Source: an uncultured Muribaculaceae bacterium (lineage in GTDB: Bacteria > Bacteroidota > Bacteroidia > Bacteroidales > Muribaculaceae). From it: a stretch of DNA of 33,963 nucleotides. A program made the translations under genes and the position numbers. Shown piece after piece: positions 7,665 through 15,161 of this stretch. Where the stretch lies: positions 1 through 33,963 of the forward strand of contig CAMWGM010000001.1 in the NCBI GenBank assembly GCA_947173755.1. Reading direction: 5' to 3'. A model generated the notes under the pieces. That model saw only the letters and a list, made by a program, of their open reading frames with translations. It was not told the origin of the DNA and made no database searches. Within the stretch, counting starts at the first letter, position 1. Each line of letters starts with the position of its first letter.

Positions 7665-8855
7665 ATGGCAAAGAAAGAAACCGCAAAGTCTATAGTCAAT
7701 GATCCGAAGGCTGCAAAACTCGCTGCTCTCAGTCAGGCTATGGGCAATATAGAAAAAAACTACGGTCGCGGCGCCATCATGAAACTTGGCGACGAGAGCG
7801 TTGAGGATGTCGATGTGATTCCCTCAGGCTCCATCGGTCTCAACTATGCGCTTGGCGTCGGAGGCTACCCGCGAGGCCGTATCATCGAGATTTTCGGTCC
7901 CGAATCTTCGGGTAAGACCACTCTTGCTATCCACGCCATCGCCGAGGCTCAGAAAGCCGGAGGTATTGCCGCCATCATCGACGCCGAGCATGCTTTCGAC
8001 CGCTTCTATGCTGAAAAACTCGGTGTCGACGTCAACAATCTCCTGATCTCGCAGCCTGACAATGGCGAGCAGGCCCTCGAGATTGCCGAGCAACTGATAC
8101 GTTCGTCGGCAATTGATATTCTTGTGATTGACTCTGTGGCCGCACTTACTCCCAAGAGTGAGATCGACGGCGATATGGGCGACAAGAATGTCGGCGTTCA
8201 GGCCCGTCTGATGTCACAGGCCATGCGTAAACTTACCGGAACCATCTCACGCACCAACACCACATGTATCTTCATCAACCAGTTGCGCGAGAAAATCGGC
8301 GTGATGTTCGGTCCGTCGGAGACTACCACCGGCGGCAACGCCCTCAAGTTCTATGCTTCGGTTCGCATCGACATACGTCCTTCCACCACCATCAAGGACG
8401 GCGAGGATGTCTATGGCCGTCTCACCAAAGTGAAAGTTGTAAAGAATAAGGTTGCTCCCCCCTTCAAGCGTGCCGAATTCGACATCATGTTTGGCGAAGG
8501 CATCTCCCGTAGCGGCGAGATCATCGATCTCGGCGTAGCCAACGGCATTATCCAGAAGTCAGGCTCATGGTTCAGTTACAACGGACAGAAACTTGCCCAG
8601 GGCCGCGACGCTGCCAAACGTGCCGTCCAGGACAATCCCGAACTTGCCGAGGAGATCGAGGCAAAGATCATGGAGGCTCTCCAGTCGAAAAACTCGGGTG
8701 CCTCGCCTCAGCCGGCCAAAGCCACTTTCCGCAAGGGTAGCATCGCATCTGCCGAACCTACCGATGCCGATATCGCTGATATAGCCGACGACAACGCATT
8801 CAGCGACGGTTCTCTCCCTCTCCCCGACGATTTCGCCATCGAGGAGGACCTCTGA
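7665..8855 (+). CDS. recA: Recombinase RecA
   Basis: DNA-dependent ATPase that forms the strand-exchange filament in homologous recombination and repair. The 396-residue protein has Walker A GPESSGKTT (residues 78-86), Walker B LVIDSVAAL, the L1/L2 regions around DGDMGDKNVGVQARLMSQAMR, and FINQLREKIGVMFG. The acidic C-terminal tail (ADIADIADDNAFSDG and onwards) is typical. I chose the ATG at 7665 (MAKKETAKS). The frame also opens at 7611, upstream of the inferred transcription start. It is monocistronic and ends next to a three-copy hairpin repeat. Confidence 0.97.
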   Translation: MAKKETAKSIVNDPKAAKLAALSQAMGNIEKNYGRGAIMKLGDESVEDVDVIPSGSIGLNYALGVGGYPRGRIIEIFGPESSGKTTLAIHAIAEAQKAGGIAAIIDAEHAFDRFYAEKLGVDVNNLLISQPDNGEQALEIAEQLIRSSAIDILVIDSVAALTPKSEIDGDMGDKNVGVQARLMSQAMRKLTGTISRTNTTCIFINQLREKIGVMFGPSETTTGGNALKFYASVRIDIRPSTTIKDGEDVYGRLTKVKVVKNKVAPPFKRAEFDIMFGEGISRSGEIIDLGVANGIIQKSGSWFSYNGQKLAQGRDAAKRAVQDNPELAEEIEAKIMEALQSKNSGASPQPAKATFRKGSIASAEPTDADIADIADDNAFSDGSLPLPDDFAIEEDL

Positions 8856-8872
8856 TCCCTTTTTTGCTGAAG

Positions 8873-9179
8873 ACCTGCAGAATAACCTTGCAGCAAATAA
8901 ACTGAAATACAATCAACCGCAAGCGAGCCGTTTTTATTTTTTTCGCTTGCGGTTGATTCAACAAATCAGTTCATCTGTCTGCCCTGCAGCATGGAATAAC
9001 TGAAATAGAATTAATTGCCGGTGAGTCGTTTTTATTTTTTTCGCCTGCGGTTGATTTGAGGTTCGGTTAGTCTGTCTGCGCCTGCAGCCTGGAAAATCGG
9101 AACAAAATTAATCGCAGGCGAACGCTTTTTTTATTTTTTGTCCGCCTGCGATTGAATGAAGTCCGGTAGTTCAGTCTGC
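8873..9179. repeat. Three tandem ~100-bp repeats, each with a long hairpin
   Basis: The whole gap between convergent recA and the second dehydrogenase is three diverged tandem units with spacings of 98 and 101 bp. Each unit opens with a CCTGCAG segment and a GAAATA/GAACAAAA-like stretch. It then has an inverted repeat with a T-rich loop: arms 8911-8926/8943-8958 (perfect, 16 bp), 9009-9024/9041-9056 (imperfect, mostly G-T pairs on the plus strand) and 9106-9123/9140-9157. Arm sequences differ between copies, yet pairing is kept by paired changes (CGCAAGCG/CGCTTGCG against CGCAGGCG/CGCCTGCG). They may serve as reinforced bidirectional terminators or be a REP-like element; I do not recognise a named family. 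Confidence 0.8.
8911..8958. terminator. Hairpin 1 of the recA downstream array
   Basis: A perfect 16-bp stem AATCAACCGCAAGCGA with its complement and a 16-base T-rich loop. It lies 55 bases after the recA stop. The T-run is in the loop rather than after the stem, which is atypical for a rho-independent terminator. Confidence 0.5.
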
Positions 9180-10196
9180 TTATTCGGCAGTCTTCTCGTC
9201 AAGATAGGGATTGAGTTTGCTCCACTCGGCGATCGGGGGCATCACACCCATTGCGATCACTTCGTCACGAAGTGCGCAGAGATGCTCGTAACTCTTCTCG
9301 AGTTCGGCCATTTCGGCGGGTGTGCCCTTGATGGGGGTCACCTTGACACCATCCTTCGAGATCGAAGTCTCGGTGGCCATCATGATGTGGGAGAATTTCG
9401 AGTTGTTGACATATGCGCCGGCAGGCCAGCGGAAAGGCTTGCCACCCATAGCGGCTGCGATCATCTCGATCGAGACGTATGCCGGGCTCTGGAACGACGA
9501 ACGGCCACGGAGATCGATGATGTTCTTGCCACCCTGGATCACGCGCACCTTGAGGTCTTCCCAGTCTTTTTCGGGTAGTGTCTCAGTGCCGATGATTTCG
9601 GTGAGGGGTTTGCCGTCGACGGTAGCGGTGGAGGCGAATACTGCCATCTGCTCGCCATGGCCGCCGTAGGTGCGGGTGTTGACCACTGCGTCGGGCGAAA
9701 CCTTGAGATATTTCGAGAGTTCGGCGCGCAGACGGGTGGAGTCGAGCGCGGCGAGGGTGCTGACACACGAAGGCTTGACACCTGCATAGAGCAGTGTGAT
9801 CAGACCGGTGATATCGGCAGGATTGAAGATCACCACGATGTGCTTCACATCGGGGCAATATTTCTTGACGTTCTTGCCGAACTCTTCGGCGATGGCGGCA
9901 TTGCCTTTCAGAAGATCCTCGCGGGTCATTCCGGCCTTACGGGCGGCACCACCTGAGTTGACGATATATTTGGCATCCTTGAGTGCTTCAGCCACATCGG
10001 TGGTGAAGGTGAGATTGAGTCCTTCGAAGCCGCAGTGAAGCAATTCCTCGGCCACACCTTCGAGAGCGGGACCATAGGGATCGTAGAGGCAGATGTTGGG
10101 AGTCAGACCCATCATGATAGCGGTCTGGGCCATGTTGCTGCCGATCATTCCGGCAGCACCGACAATCACGAGTTTTTCGTCAGTTAGATAGTTCAT
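9180..10196 (-). CDS. Malate/lactate dehydrogenase superfamily protein (second copy)
   Basis: NAD-dependent 2-hydroxyacid dehydrogenase of the LDH/MDH superfamily, 338 residues. It has the Rossmann loop VGAAGMIGSN (residues 12-21), GGAARKAGMTRED with Arg86 at the malate-selecting position and Arg92, Asp128 in FNPADITGL, Arg155 in LDSTRLR, and catalytic His180 in GGHGEQM. These residues favour malate/oxaloacetate. Sequence and length differ clearly from the 311-residue MDH at 3222-4157, so it is a distant paralogue, not a recent duplicate. The ATG at 10196 gives the natural start. No clear promoter box is visible upstream on the minus strand. It converges on recA across the hairpin array. Possible specialised roles in fumarate respiration are inference only. 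Confidence 0.88.
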   Translation of the reverse strand: MNYLTDEKLVIVGAAGMIGSNMAQTAIMMGLTPNICLYDPYGPALEGVAEELLHCGFEGLNLTFTTDVAEALKDAKYIVNSGGAARKAGMTREDLLKGNAAIAEEFGKNVKKYCPDVKHIVVIFNPADITGLITLLYAGVKPSCVSTLAALDSTRLRAELSKYLKVSPDAVVNTRTYGGHGEQMAVFASTATVDGKPLTEIIGTETLPEKDWEDLKVRVIQGGKNIIDLRGRSSFQSPAYVSIEMIAAAMGGKPFRWPAGAYVNNSKFSHIMMATETSISKDGVKVTPIKGTPAEMAELEKSYEHLCALRDEVIAMGVMPPIAEWSKLNPYLDEKTAE

Positions 10197-10514
10197 AGAA
10201 ATATGGAATTGATTTTTTGGATTTCGGGAGGGATAAAAATCGGTTTTATGTCTTTATGAGACGATGCGTCGCGTGTGCCCGCACGTACCATGTAAACAAA
10301 CTTTCTGACGAAAAGTTCAACTTTTCCGCAAGTTTCAATTTTTTTGGAAAACTCGGGGAAAATTTTTAATTTTGTGGTCGGCCCGACACCCGTCGGCATC
10401 CTCTTTTGAACCAACTCTCCCCACGGATGTTACTTATTTGAAAAGAGATTTTTATCACTTCTTTTCAGATCATTGATTTTGAAGAATACTTACCTGTTAA
10501 ACTGAATTTCCGCT
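10197..10514. other. Divergent intergenic region (318 bp) between the dehydrogenase and the PfkB-like gene
   Basis: No gene. On the plus strand there is a near-consensus promoter at 10343-10374 and then a leader of about 135 bases. The leader includes an 11-base palindrome GTCGGCCCGAC at 10377-10387, right at the predicted transcription start. I found no TAnnTTTG box on the minus strand for the dehydrogenase. Confidence 0.6.
10343..10374 (+). promoter_or_regulatory. Promoter of the PfkB-like/TPR/ribH/DUF2851 operon
   Basis: TTTG at 10343-10346, a 20-bp spacer and TAATTTTG at 10367-10374 match the Bacteroidetes consensus at every defined position. The start should be near 10378, leaving a long leader before the ATG at 10515. 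Confidence 0.78.
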
Positions 10515-11363
10515 ATGAATAAAGTCTATTTTTTGGGTGAATTGTCGCTGACGGTCGGTCTGACCACTAAAGGCAAAGCCGATCTCCGTGTGGGCGACCG
10601 TCTCGTGCTTGCTGCCGTGCTCGACGGCATGATGGGTGTCGAAACATTTTTTGTAGGCGAGGCCGCCGCTGATGTCGTCGGCGATTTCATAGTGGATTAT
10701 CTCAATAAGAACGGAGTCGATACAAAGTCGGTCGACCGTTACACCGAAGGTGCAACAGCCGTCACGGTCGGCCATTCCGAACGTGAGGATGCCAAACCTA
10801 TCGTCCACACTTCCTATCCTGCCGAACCGGTCAATCCCATCTGGCCGAAGTTCGAGGAGGGTGACGTGGTGGTCTACGGTGGATATATGGCAATCGACGA
10901 GCGCAATCACGGTGCCCTCCTCGATCTGCTCAAATATGCCAAGAACAGGAAAGCATATCTAGTCTATGTGCCCTATTTCGAGCCTTCGCGCGTGCCCAGG
11001 ATCACCCGTGTGATGCCAGCCGAATTCGAATGCCTCGAGATGGCCGATCTCATCGTCTCCGGAGTCGACGATATCGCCGCTATCTTCCCCGGCGAGGATA
11101 CCGGCGTCGCCTTCCGCGACCATATCCTCTTCTATTGCCGCCGTCTGCTCGTCACCAACTATCAGGAAAAGAAACTTCATTTCTTCGATGGCGACGCTTC
11201 CTGGACCAAAGAGTGCCACCCGACCACCAATTCGCGTCTCGAGTGGTGTGCAGGTGTGCTCGCCGGCACGACACGCGCTCTCGTCGAAGGTATGCGCGAT
11301 CCTGATGAGATCATGAACAAGGCCAACGAAACCGCTCATTCTGAAATTGCAGGTACTGTCTGA
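10515..11363 (+). CDS. PfkB/ribokinase-fold protein, probably degenerate
   Basis: The 282-residue product resembles PfkB-family sugar kinases in its N-terminal half: YFLGELSLTVGL, then VLAAVLDGMMGVETFFVGEAAADVVGDFIVDYLNKNGVDT, the usual region for substrate and small-domain contacts. The C-terminal signature, normally DTTGAGD with the catalytic Asp and anion hole, aligns instead with TTNSRLEWCAGVLAG, so the GAGD residues are missing. By established family logic this should impair or abolish phosphotransfer. It heads a run of closely spaced genes, with the next gene 16 bases on and ribH after that, behind a strong promoter. It could be a non-catalytic or binding protein, or a kinase with altered chemistry. 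Fold assignment is fairly sure; function is unknown. Confidence 0.72.
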   Translation: MNKVYFLGELSLTVGLTTKGKADLRVGDRLVLAAVLDGMMGVETFFVGEAAADVVGDFIVDYLNKNGVDTKSVDRYTEGATAVTVGHSEREDAKPIVHTSYPAEPVNPIWPKFEEGDVVVYGGYMAIDERNHGALLDLLKYAKNRKAYLVYVPYFEPSRVPRITRVMPAEFECLEMADLIVSGVDDIAAIFPGEDTGVAFRDHILFYCRRLLVTNYQEKKLHFFDGDASWTKECHPTTNSRLEWCAGVLAGTTRALVEGMRDPDEIMNKANETAHSEIAGTV

Positions 11364-11380
11364 GTTACCTGGCTGCTGAA

Positions 11381-12403
11381 ATGTCCGAATCAGCCGACAA
11401 TACAGTCTCACCTTCGCTCACGACACTTGCCGAGGAATTCCTTCCCGCCCGTTCCCCGGCAGGTCCCGCTATAGCCACTGATATCTATCACCTTCACGAT
11501 CTTGTTGCCGCAGACTTCGACACTCTGGTGACTTTGTTAAGGCGTGAGGCTTCGCGTCCGGGGGCTGTCGGGCGCCTGAAGGCTTTGGAATCGGTCGCAG
11601 CCGCTGACGCATCCATTTCCGAAACCCGCGCCGCGGTCAATCTTCGTGCACTGCTGCTGCAGATGCTGACAGCCATTCAGATTGAAAATGCCGACTATCT
11701 GAATGCCGCCGTGACCGCTGCCGGAGCCCTTAATCTCCTTGCTCTCGAGCCGCGGCGCAAGGATTATCCCTTTATGGTGATCCTCGGATCGCTGCTCTAC
11801 GACATTGCATCGCTGCATGCCCTTCGCGGCGAGTTCCGTCAGGCCGAGCGTAGCATCGAGAAGGCTCTCAAAGTGTTCGAACGCCTCGCGCGCACAAGTC
11901 CTGACCGTTTCGGAAGCGCCCACACGATGGCTCTCGACAAGGCGACCGCAATCTATCGCGACCGCACGGCTCAGACCGAACTCCTTTCGCGTTATCAGGC
12001 CGACACGACACGGTATCTCCAGCAGATGATAGAGCAGGGGTCGCCTGATGCAGCCTGGCGGCTCACACGATCTCTTGCCGCCGAAGGTGAAACCCTCGCA
12101 AGAATGGGGCGTCATCGCGAAGCCATGCAGTATTTCACCCGCTCACTGAAATATCTGACACGTCTCGAGCCCGACGAGTTCTCGCTCGAGCAGTTGAGAC
12201 TTTCGATCGCTCTCGGTGAGGCCATGCTCCATGTCGCCGCTATGCGCGACAAAGGTGTGCATCTTCTCAACACGATGCTCCACAAGGCCACCCGCCTCGG
12301 AGCCGCCGACGAGCACCGCCGCATTGTCAGCGCTCTCTTTCACGACAAAAGCCGCACGTTCGACATCCTGTCGATCTGGCACAAGATATTCCCGAAATCT
12401 TAA
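11381..12403 (+). CDS. TPR-like helical repeat protein of unknown function
   Basis: A 340-residue, largely alpha-helical cytoplasmic protein with no signal peptide or membrane segment. At least two tetratricopeptide-like units are visible: LHALRGEFRQAERSIEKAL, and later ETLARMGRHREAMQYFTRSL. These have the W/Y-A-G-F-A spacing typical of TPRs. The rest is helical with conserved Leu/Ala but no enzyme motif. It begins 16 bases after the PfkB-like gene and ends 21 bases before ribH, so it is very probably in the same operon. A scaffold role for its neighbours is possible but not shown. The ATG at 11381 is the first in frame. Confidence 0.72.
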   Translation: MSESADNTVSPSLTTLAEEFLPARSPAGPAIATDIYHLHDLVAADFDTLVTLLRREASRPGAVGRLKALESVAAADASISETRAAVNLRALLLQMLTAIQIENADYLNAAVTAAGALNLLALEPRRKDYPFMVILGSLLYDIASLHALRGEFRQAERSIEKALKVFERLARTSPDRFGSAHTMALDKATAIYRDRTAQTELLSRYQADTTRYLQQMIEQGSPDAAWRLTRSLAAEGETLARMGRHREAMQYFTRSLKYLTRLEPDEFSLEQLRLSIALGEAMLHVAAMRDKGVHLLNTMLHKATRLGAADEHRRIVSALFHDKSRTFDILSIWHKIFPKS

Positions 12404-12424
12404 CCACTCAGAATAAAAATTGCT

Positions 12425-12904
12425 ATGTCGCAACATACTCCCACCATGCCTCTTCCTGAAGTGAAGGATGCCCGCGTGGCCATCGTGGCTGCCGAATGGA
12501 ACGGTCATATCACCGGAGCGCTCGCCGACGGCGCCGTCGCAGTCCTCCGTGACAACGGTTTCAAGGAGGATGACATCTATCTCTGTCACGTCCCCGGCAC
12601 GATCGAACTTACATTCGCCGCCTCCCAACTCATCGAGACCGAGCAGTTCGATGCTGTCATTGTGATCGGTGTCGTGATCCGCGGCGACACTCCCCACTTC
12701 GACTATGTCTGCCAGAGTGTCACCCAGGGAATGACCGCCCTCAATGCCGACTGCGATATACCTGTCATCTTCGGTGTGCTGACCGTCGAAAATGAACAGC
12801 AGGCTCTCGACCGTGCCGGCGGTATTGTCGGTAATAAAGGTGCCGAGGCCGCCGAGGCCGCTATCAAGATGATAGCCTTCAACCGTATCGTCAACGATCT
12901 CTGA
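12425..12904 (+). CDS. ribH: 6,7-dimethyl-8-ribityllumazine synthase
   Basis: Penultimate step of riboflavin synthesis: condenses 5-amino-6-ribitylaminouracil with 3,4-dihydroxy-2-butanone 4-phosphate. The 159-residue protein has AAEWNGHITGAL (aromatic Trp25 for pyrimidine stacking), HVPGTIELTFAASQL, VIRGDTPHFDYVC with the catalytic His91, and IPVIFGVLTVENEQQALDRAG for phosphate binding. Length is normal for this subunit, which assembles into pentamers or icosahedra. It sits mid-operon; ribF lies about 1.3 kb further on, on the other strand. The other rib genes (ribD, ribE, ribBA) are not in the window. Confidence 0.96.
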   Translation: MSQHTPTMPLPEVKDARVAIVAAEWNGHITGALADGAVAVLRDNGFKEDDIYLCHVPGTIELTFAASQLIETEQFDAVIVIGVVIRGDTPHFDYVCQSVTQGMTALNADCDIPVIFGVLTVENEQQALDRAGGIVGNKGAEAAEAAIKMIAFNRIVNDL

Positions 12905-12937
12905 CCCGGCATTTTTCCGCTTTAGAAATCCGGGCTC

Positions 12938-14221
12938 ATGGAGAGGCTCATGCAATATGTGTGGCAACACCGTCTGTTGGTGCAGAACGATCTGCACACT
13001 ACCGACGGTCGGCGCGTGGTCATCATCGACCCCGGCCTGCTTAACACGGCCTCCGGTCCCGATTTTTTCAATGCCAAGGTTGAGATCGGCGGTCACATAT
13101 GGGCCGGTGATGTCGAGATACATGTCCGTGCTTCCGACTGGCACCGCCATCATCACGATTCCGATCCTGCCTATGACTCTGTCGTGCTCCATGTGGTCGA
13201 CAACGACGACGCCTCCATAGCGCGGCGCAACGGCGAGGTGATCCCCCAGATGGTGATGAGATGTGAGAAGGATTTCCACCGTTCCTATGCGGCGCTCACC
13301 GACCGTGCCGCCTCCGATCTCCCGTGCCGCGACTGGATCGCCTCGCTCCCTTCGATCCATCTCACCGACTGGGTGGGTGCGCTTGCCTACGAGCGTGCCT
13401 ATTTCAAGGCTGACCGTATGCTCGAACTCCTCGAGGAGTATTCGGGAAACTGGGAGGAGGTGATTTATGTGACACTTGCCCGTGCTCTCGGATTCGGCAC
13501 CAATGCCGAGCCTATGGAGCGTCTGGCGCGTTCGTTGCCTTTGAGCATACTGCGCAAACATGCCGACGATCCTACCGTGATAGAGGCTCTGATGTTCGGC
13601 CAGGCGGGTCTTCTCGACCATGCGCCGTCTGACGATCCTTATGTCGTCACGCTCCGGCGCGAGCATGCTTTCCATGCGGCAAAGTTCGGATTGCGTCCCC
13701 TGCAGCCTCTCGGCTGGAAAATGTCGGGCATGCGTCCGCAGGGATTTCCTTACCGCCGCATAGCGCGTCTGGCTCAGTTTGTGTGCGAGGATTCCCGTTT
13801 CGCCTCGCGACTGTTGTCGACGACGGATGTCGAGGAGATTGTCGGATGGTTCTGCCGGCCCGTCAGCGGTTACTGGGCATTCCACTATACGTTCGGATCG
13901 CGGACGGCCACTGAAATCACAGCCATGGGCAAACCCTCGGCTTACGGAATGGTGATAAATGTGGTGGTACCCCTGATGGTGGCTTACGGGATCAAACGGG
14001 GTGACGACCGTTCGATCGAACGTGCCGTGGATATGCTTCAGAGCCTTCCGTCAGAGAAGAATGTGATCACCGATCTGTTCGGTAAGGCGGGACTGAAGAG
14101 CCGCGATGCTTTCACGTCGCAGGCGCTCATACATCTTCGCCGCATGTACTGCGAGCCTAAACGGTGTCTGTTTTGCCGCATCGGTCACCGGATGCTTGCC
14201 GCTTCAGCCCGGCGTCGCTGA
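12938..14221 (+). CDS. DUF2851 family protein
   Basis: A 427-residue member of an uncharacterised Bacteroidetes-centred family. The diagnostic N-terminus is present: QNDLHTTDGRRVVIIDPG, GPDFFNAKVEIGG, WAGDVEIHVRASDWHRHHH, YDSVVLHVVDND. The GPDF-x-A and VEIH-x5-DW-x-H blocks resemble a nuclease- or hydrolase-like metal site, but this is my inference. The C-terminus carries a cysteine motif YCEPKRCLFCRIG (Cys405, Cys410, Cys413) that could bind a metal. There is no signal peptide. It follows ribH by 33 bases. Its last 65 bases overlap the convergent ribF gene, leaving no space for a conventional terminator. Confidence 0.85.
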   Translation: MERLMQYVWQHRLLVQNDLHTTDGRRVVIIDPGLLNTASGPDFFNAKVEIGGHIWAGDVEIHVRASDWHRHHHDSDPAYDSVVLHVVDNDDASIARRNGEVIPQMVMRCEKDFHRSYAALTDRAASDLPCRDWIASLPSIHLTDWVGALAYERAYFKADRMLELLEEYSGNWEEVIYVTLARALGFGTNAEPMERLARSLPLSILRKHADDPTVIEALMFGQAGLLDHAPSDDPYVVTLRREHAFHAAKFGLRPLQPLGWKMSGMRPQGFPYRRIARLAQFVCEDSRFASRLLSTTDVEEIVGWFCRPVSGYWAFHYTFGSRTATEITAMGKPSAYGMVINVVVPLMVAYGIKRGDDRSIERAVDMLQSLPSEKNVITDLFGKAGLKSRDAFTSQALIHLRRMYCEPKRCLFCRIGHRMLAASARRR

Positions 14222-15161
14222 GTATGCGTCGCGTGTTGCGGAGATCGGTTTCAAGTTGTGCACGCAGACGTTGGGGCGACTCGAACCGTTGTTCGGGCCG
14301 GAGATAGGAGATTAATTCCACCTTTACCTGGTCGTCATACAGATATCCGCTGAAGTCTATGATATGGGCTTCGATCGAGAGTGTACCCGGCGAATGTTCC
14401 GCTCCGGGGAAAGTGGCGGCCACGGTGGGACGGTAGCCGATGTTGACCATTGCGGGACGGCGCACGCCATCGGGAGTGGTCACGAACGCGGCATAGGCAC
14501 CCTTGAGCGGTATGAGCAGTTTGTTGTCAGCCGGTGCTATGTTGGCGGTGGGGAAACCGAGGCCTGATCCGATGTGGTTGCCTCTCACCACTTTTCCTTC
14601 AATCGCATATGGACGTCCGAGCATTCGGGCAGCCTCTTCGGGATGACCTTCGTGAAGGGCGCGGCGTATGGCCGACGAATTTACTCCTGATTTTGTATAT
14701 GACGGACGGTGCTCGGATGCTCCGATTACTTCTACACCCGTTTTAGAGCCGATTTCACGCAGTTTTTCCACTGAACTGACCCGATCATGCCCCAGGCGGT
14801 TGTCAAAGCCTACGACGAGCGCTCTGACCCCAAATTTGTCATGCAGAAGTCTGATGAACTCCTCGGCCGACAGATTGCGCAGGTCTTCTGTGAAACTTAA
14901 CAGGATCACATCGTCAATTCCCTCGGCTCCGATGAGGCTGACACGGTCGGGGAGTGCCGAGAGGAGTGCGGGTGCATCGGCCGGACTCACCACAGTCAGC
15001 GGATGATGGGAGAAGGTGACTGCCGCCGGGGTGAGCGAACGGTAGCGGCCCTCGAGTTTTAGAATGTCGAGCAGATAGCGATGGCCGGTGTGGACACCGT
15101 CATACATGCCGACAGCCGCTATGCGCGGCCGTGAGGAATCGGGAGTGGTGATGAGATTCAT
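14157..15161 (-). CDS. ribF: Bifunctional riboflavin kinase / FAD synthetase
   Basis: Makes FMN from riboflavin and then FAD. The 334-residue protein has the N-terminal FAD synthetase nucleotidyltransferase site GMYDGVHTGH (residues 18-27, the HxGH type), FSHHP, and VNSSAIRRAL. These are followed by the C-terminal riboflavin kinase region GSGLGFPTANI, PAMVNIGYRPTV and the SIEAHIIDFSGYLYDD block with the catalytic Glu. The final 20 or so residues extend past the usual end and lie within the overlap with the DUF2851 gene. The start ATG overlaps the TGA of the upstream HAD gene by four bases (ATGA), implying translational coupling. Confidence 0.95.
   Translation of the reverse strand: MNLITTPDSSRPRIAAVGMYDGVHTGHRYLLDILKLEGRYRSLTPAAVTFSHHPLTVVSPADAPALLSALPDRVSLIGAEGIDDVILLSFTEDLRNLSAEEFIRLLHDKFGVRALVVGFDNRLGHDRVSSVEKLREIGSKTGVEVIGASEHRPSYTKSGVNSSAIRRALHEGHPEEAARMLGRPYAIEGKVVRGNHIGSGLGFPTANIAPADNKLLIPLKGAYAAFVTTPDGVRRPAMVNIGYRPTVAATFPGAEHSPGTLSIEAHIIDFSGYLYDDQVKVELISYLRPEQRFESPQRLRAQLETDLRNTRRILSDAGLKRQASGDRCGKTDTV

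Noticed and set aside
10377..10514. FMN riboswitch upstream of the ribH operon
   Set aside because: The conserved RFN sequence blocks are not visible; only a short palindrome is present.
12143..13885. 580-codon open frame on the minus strand opposite ribH and DUF2851
   Set aside because: It is antisense to conserved genes, has His/Gly/Asp-rich composition with no domain, and arises from the GC-rich codon pattern of the real genes.
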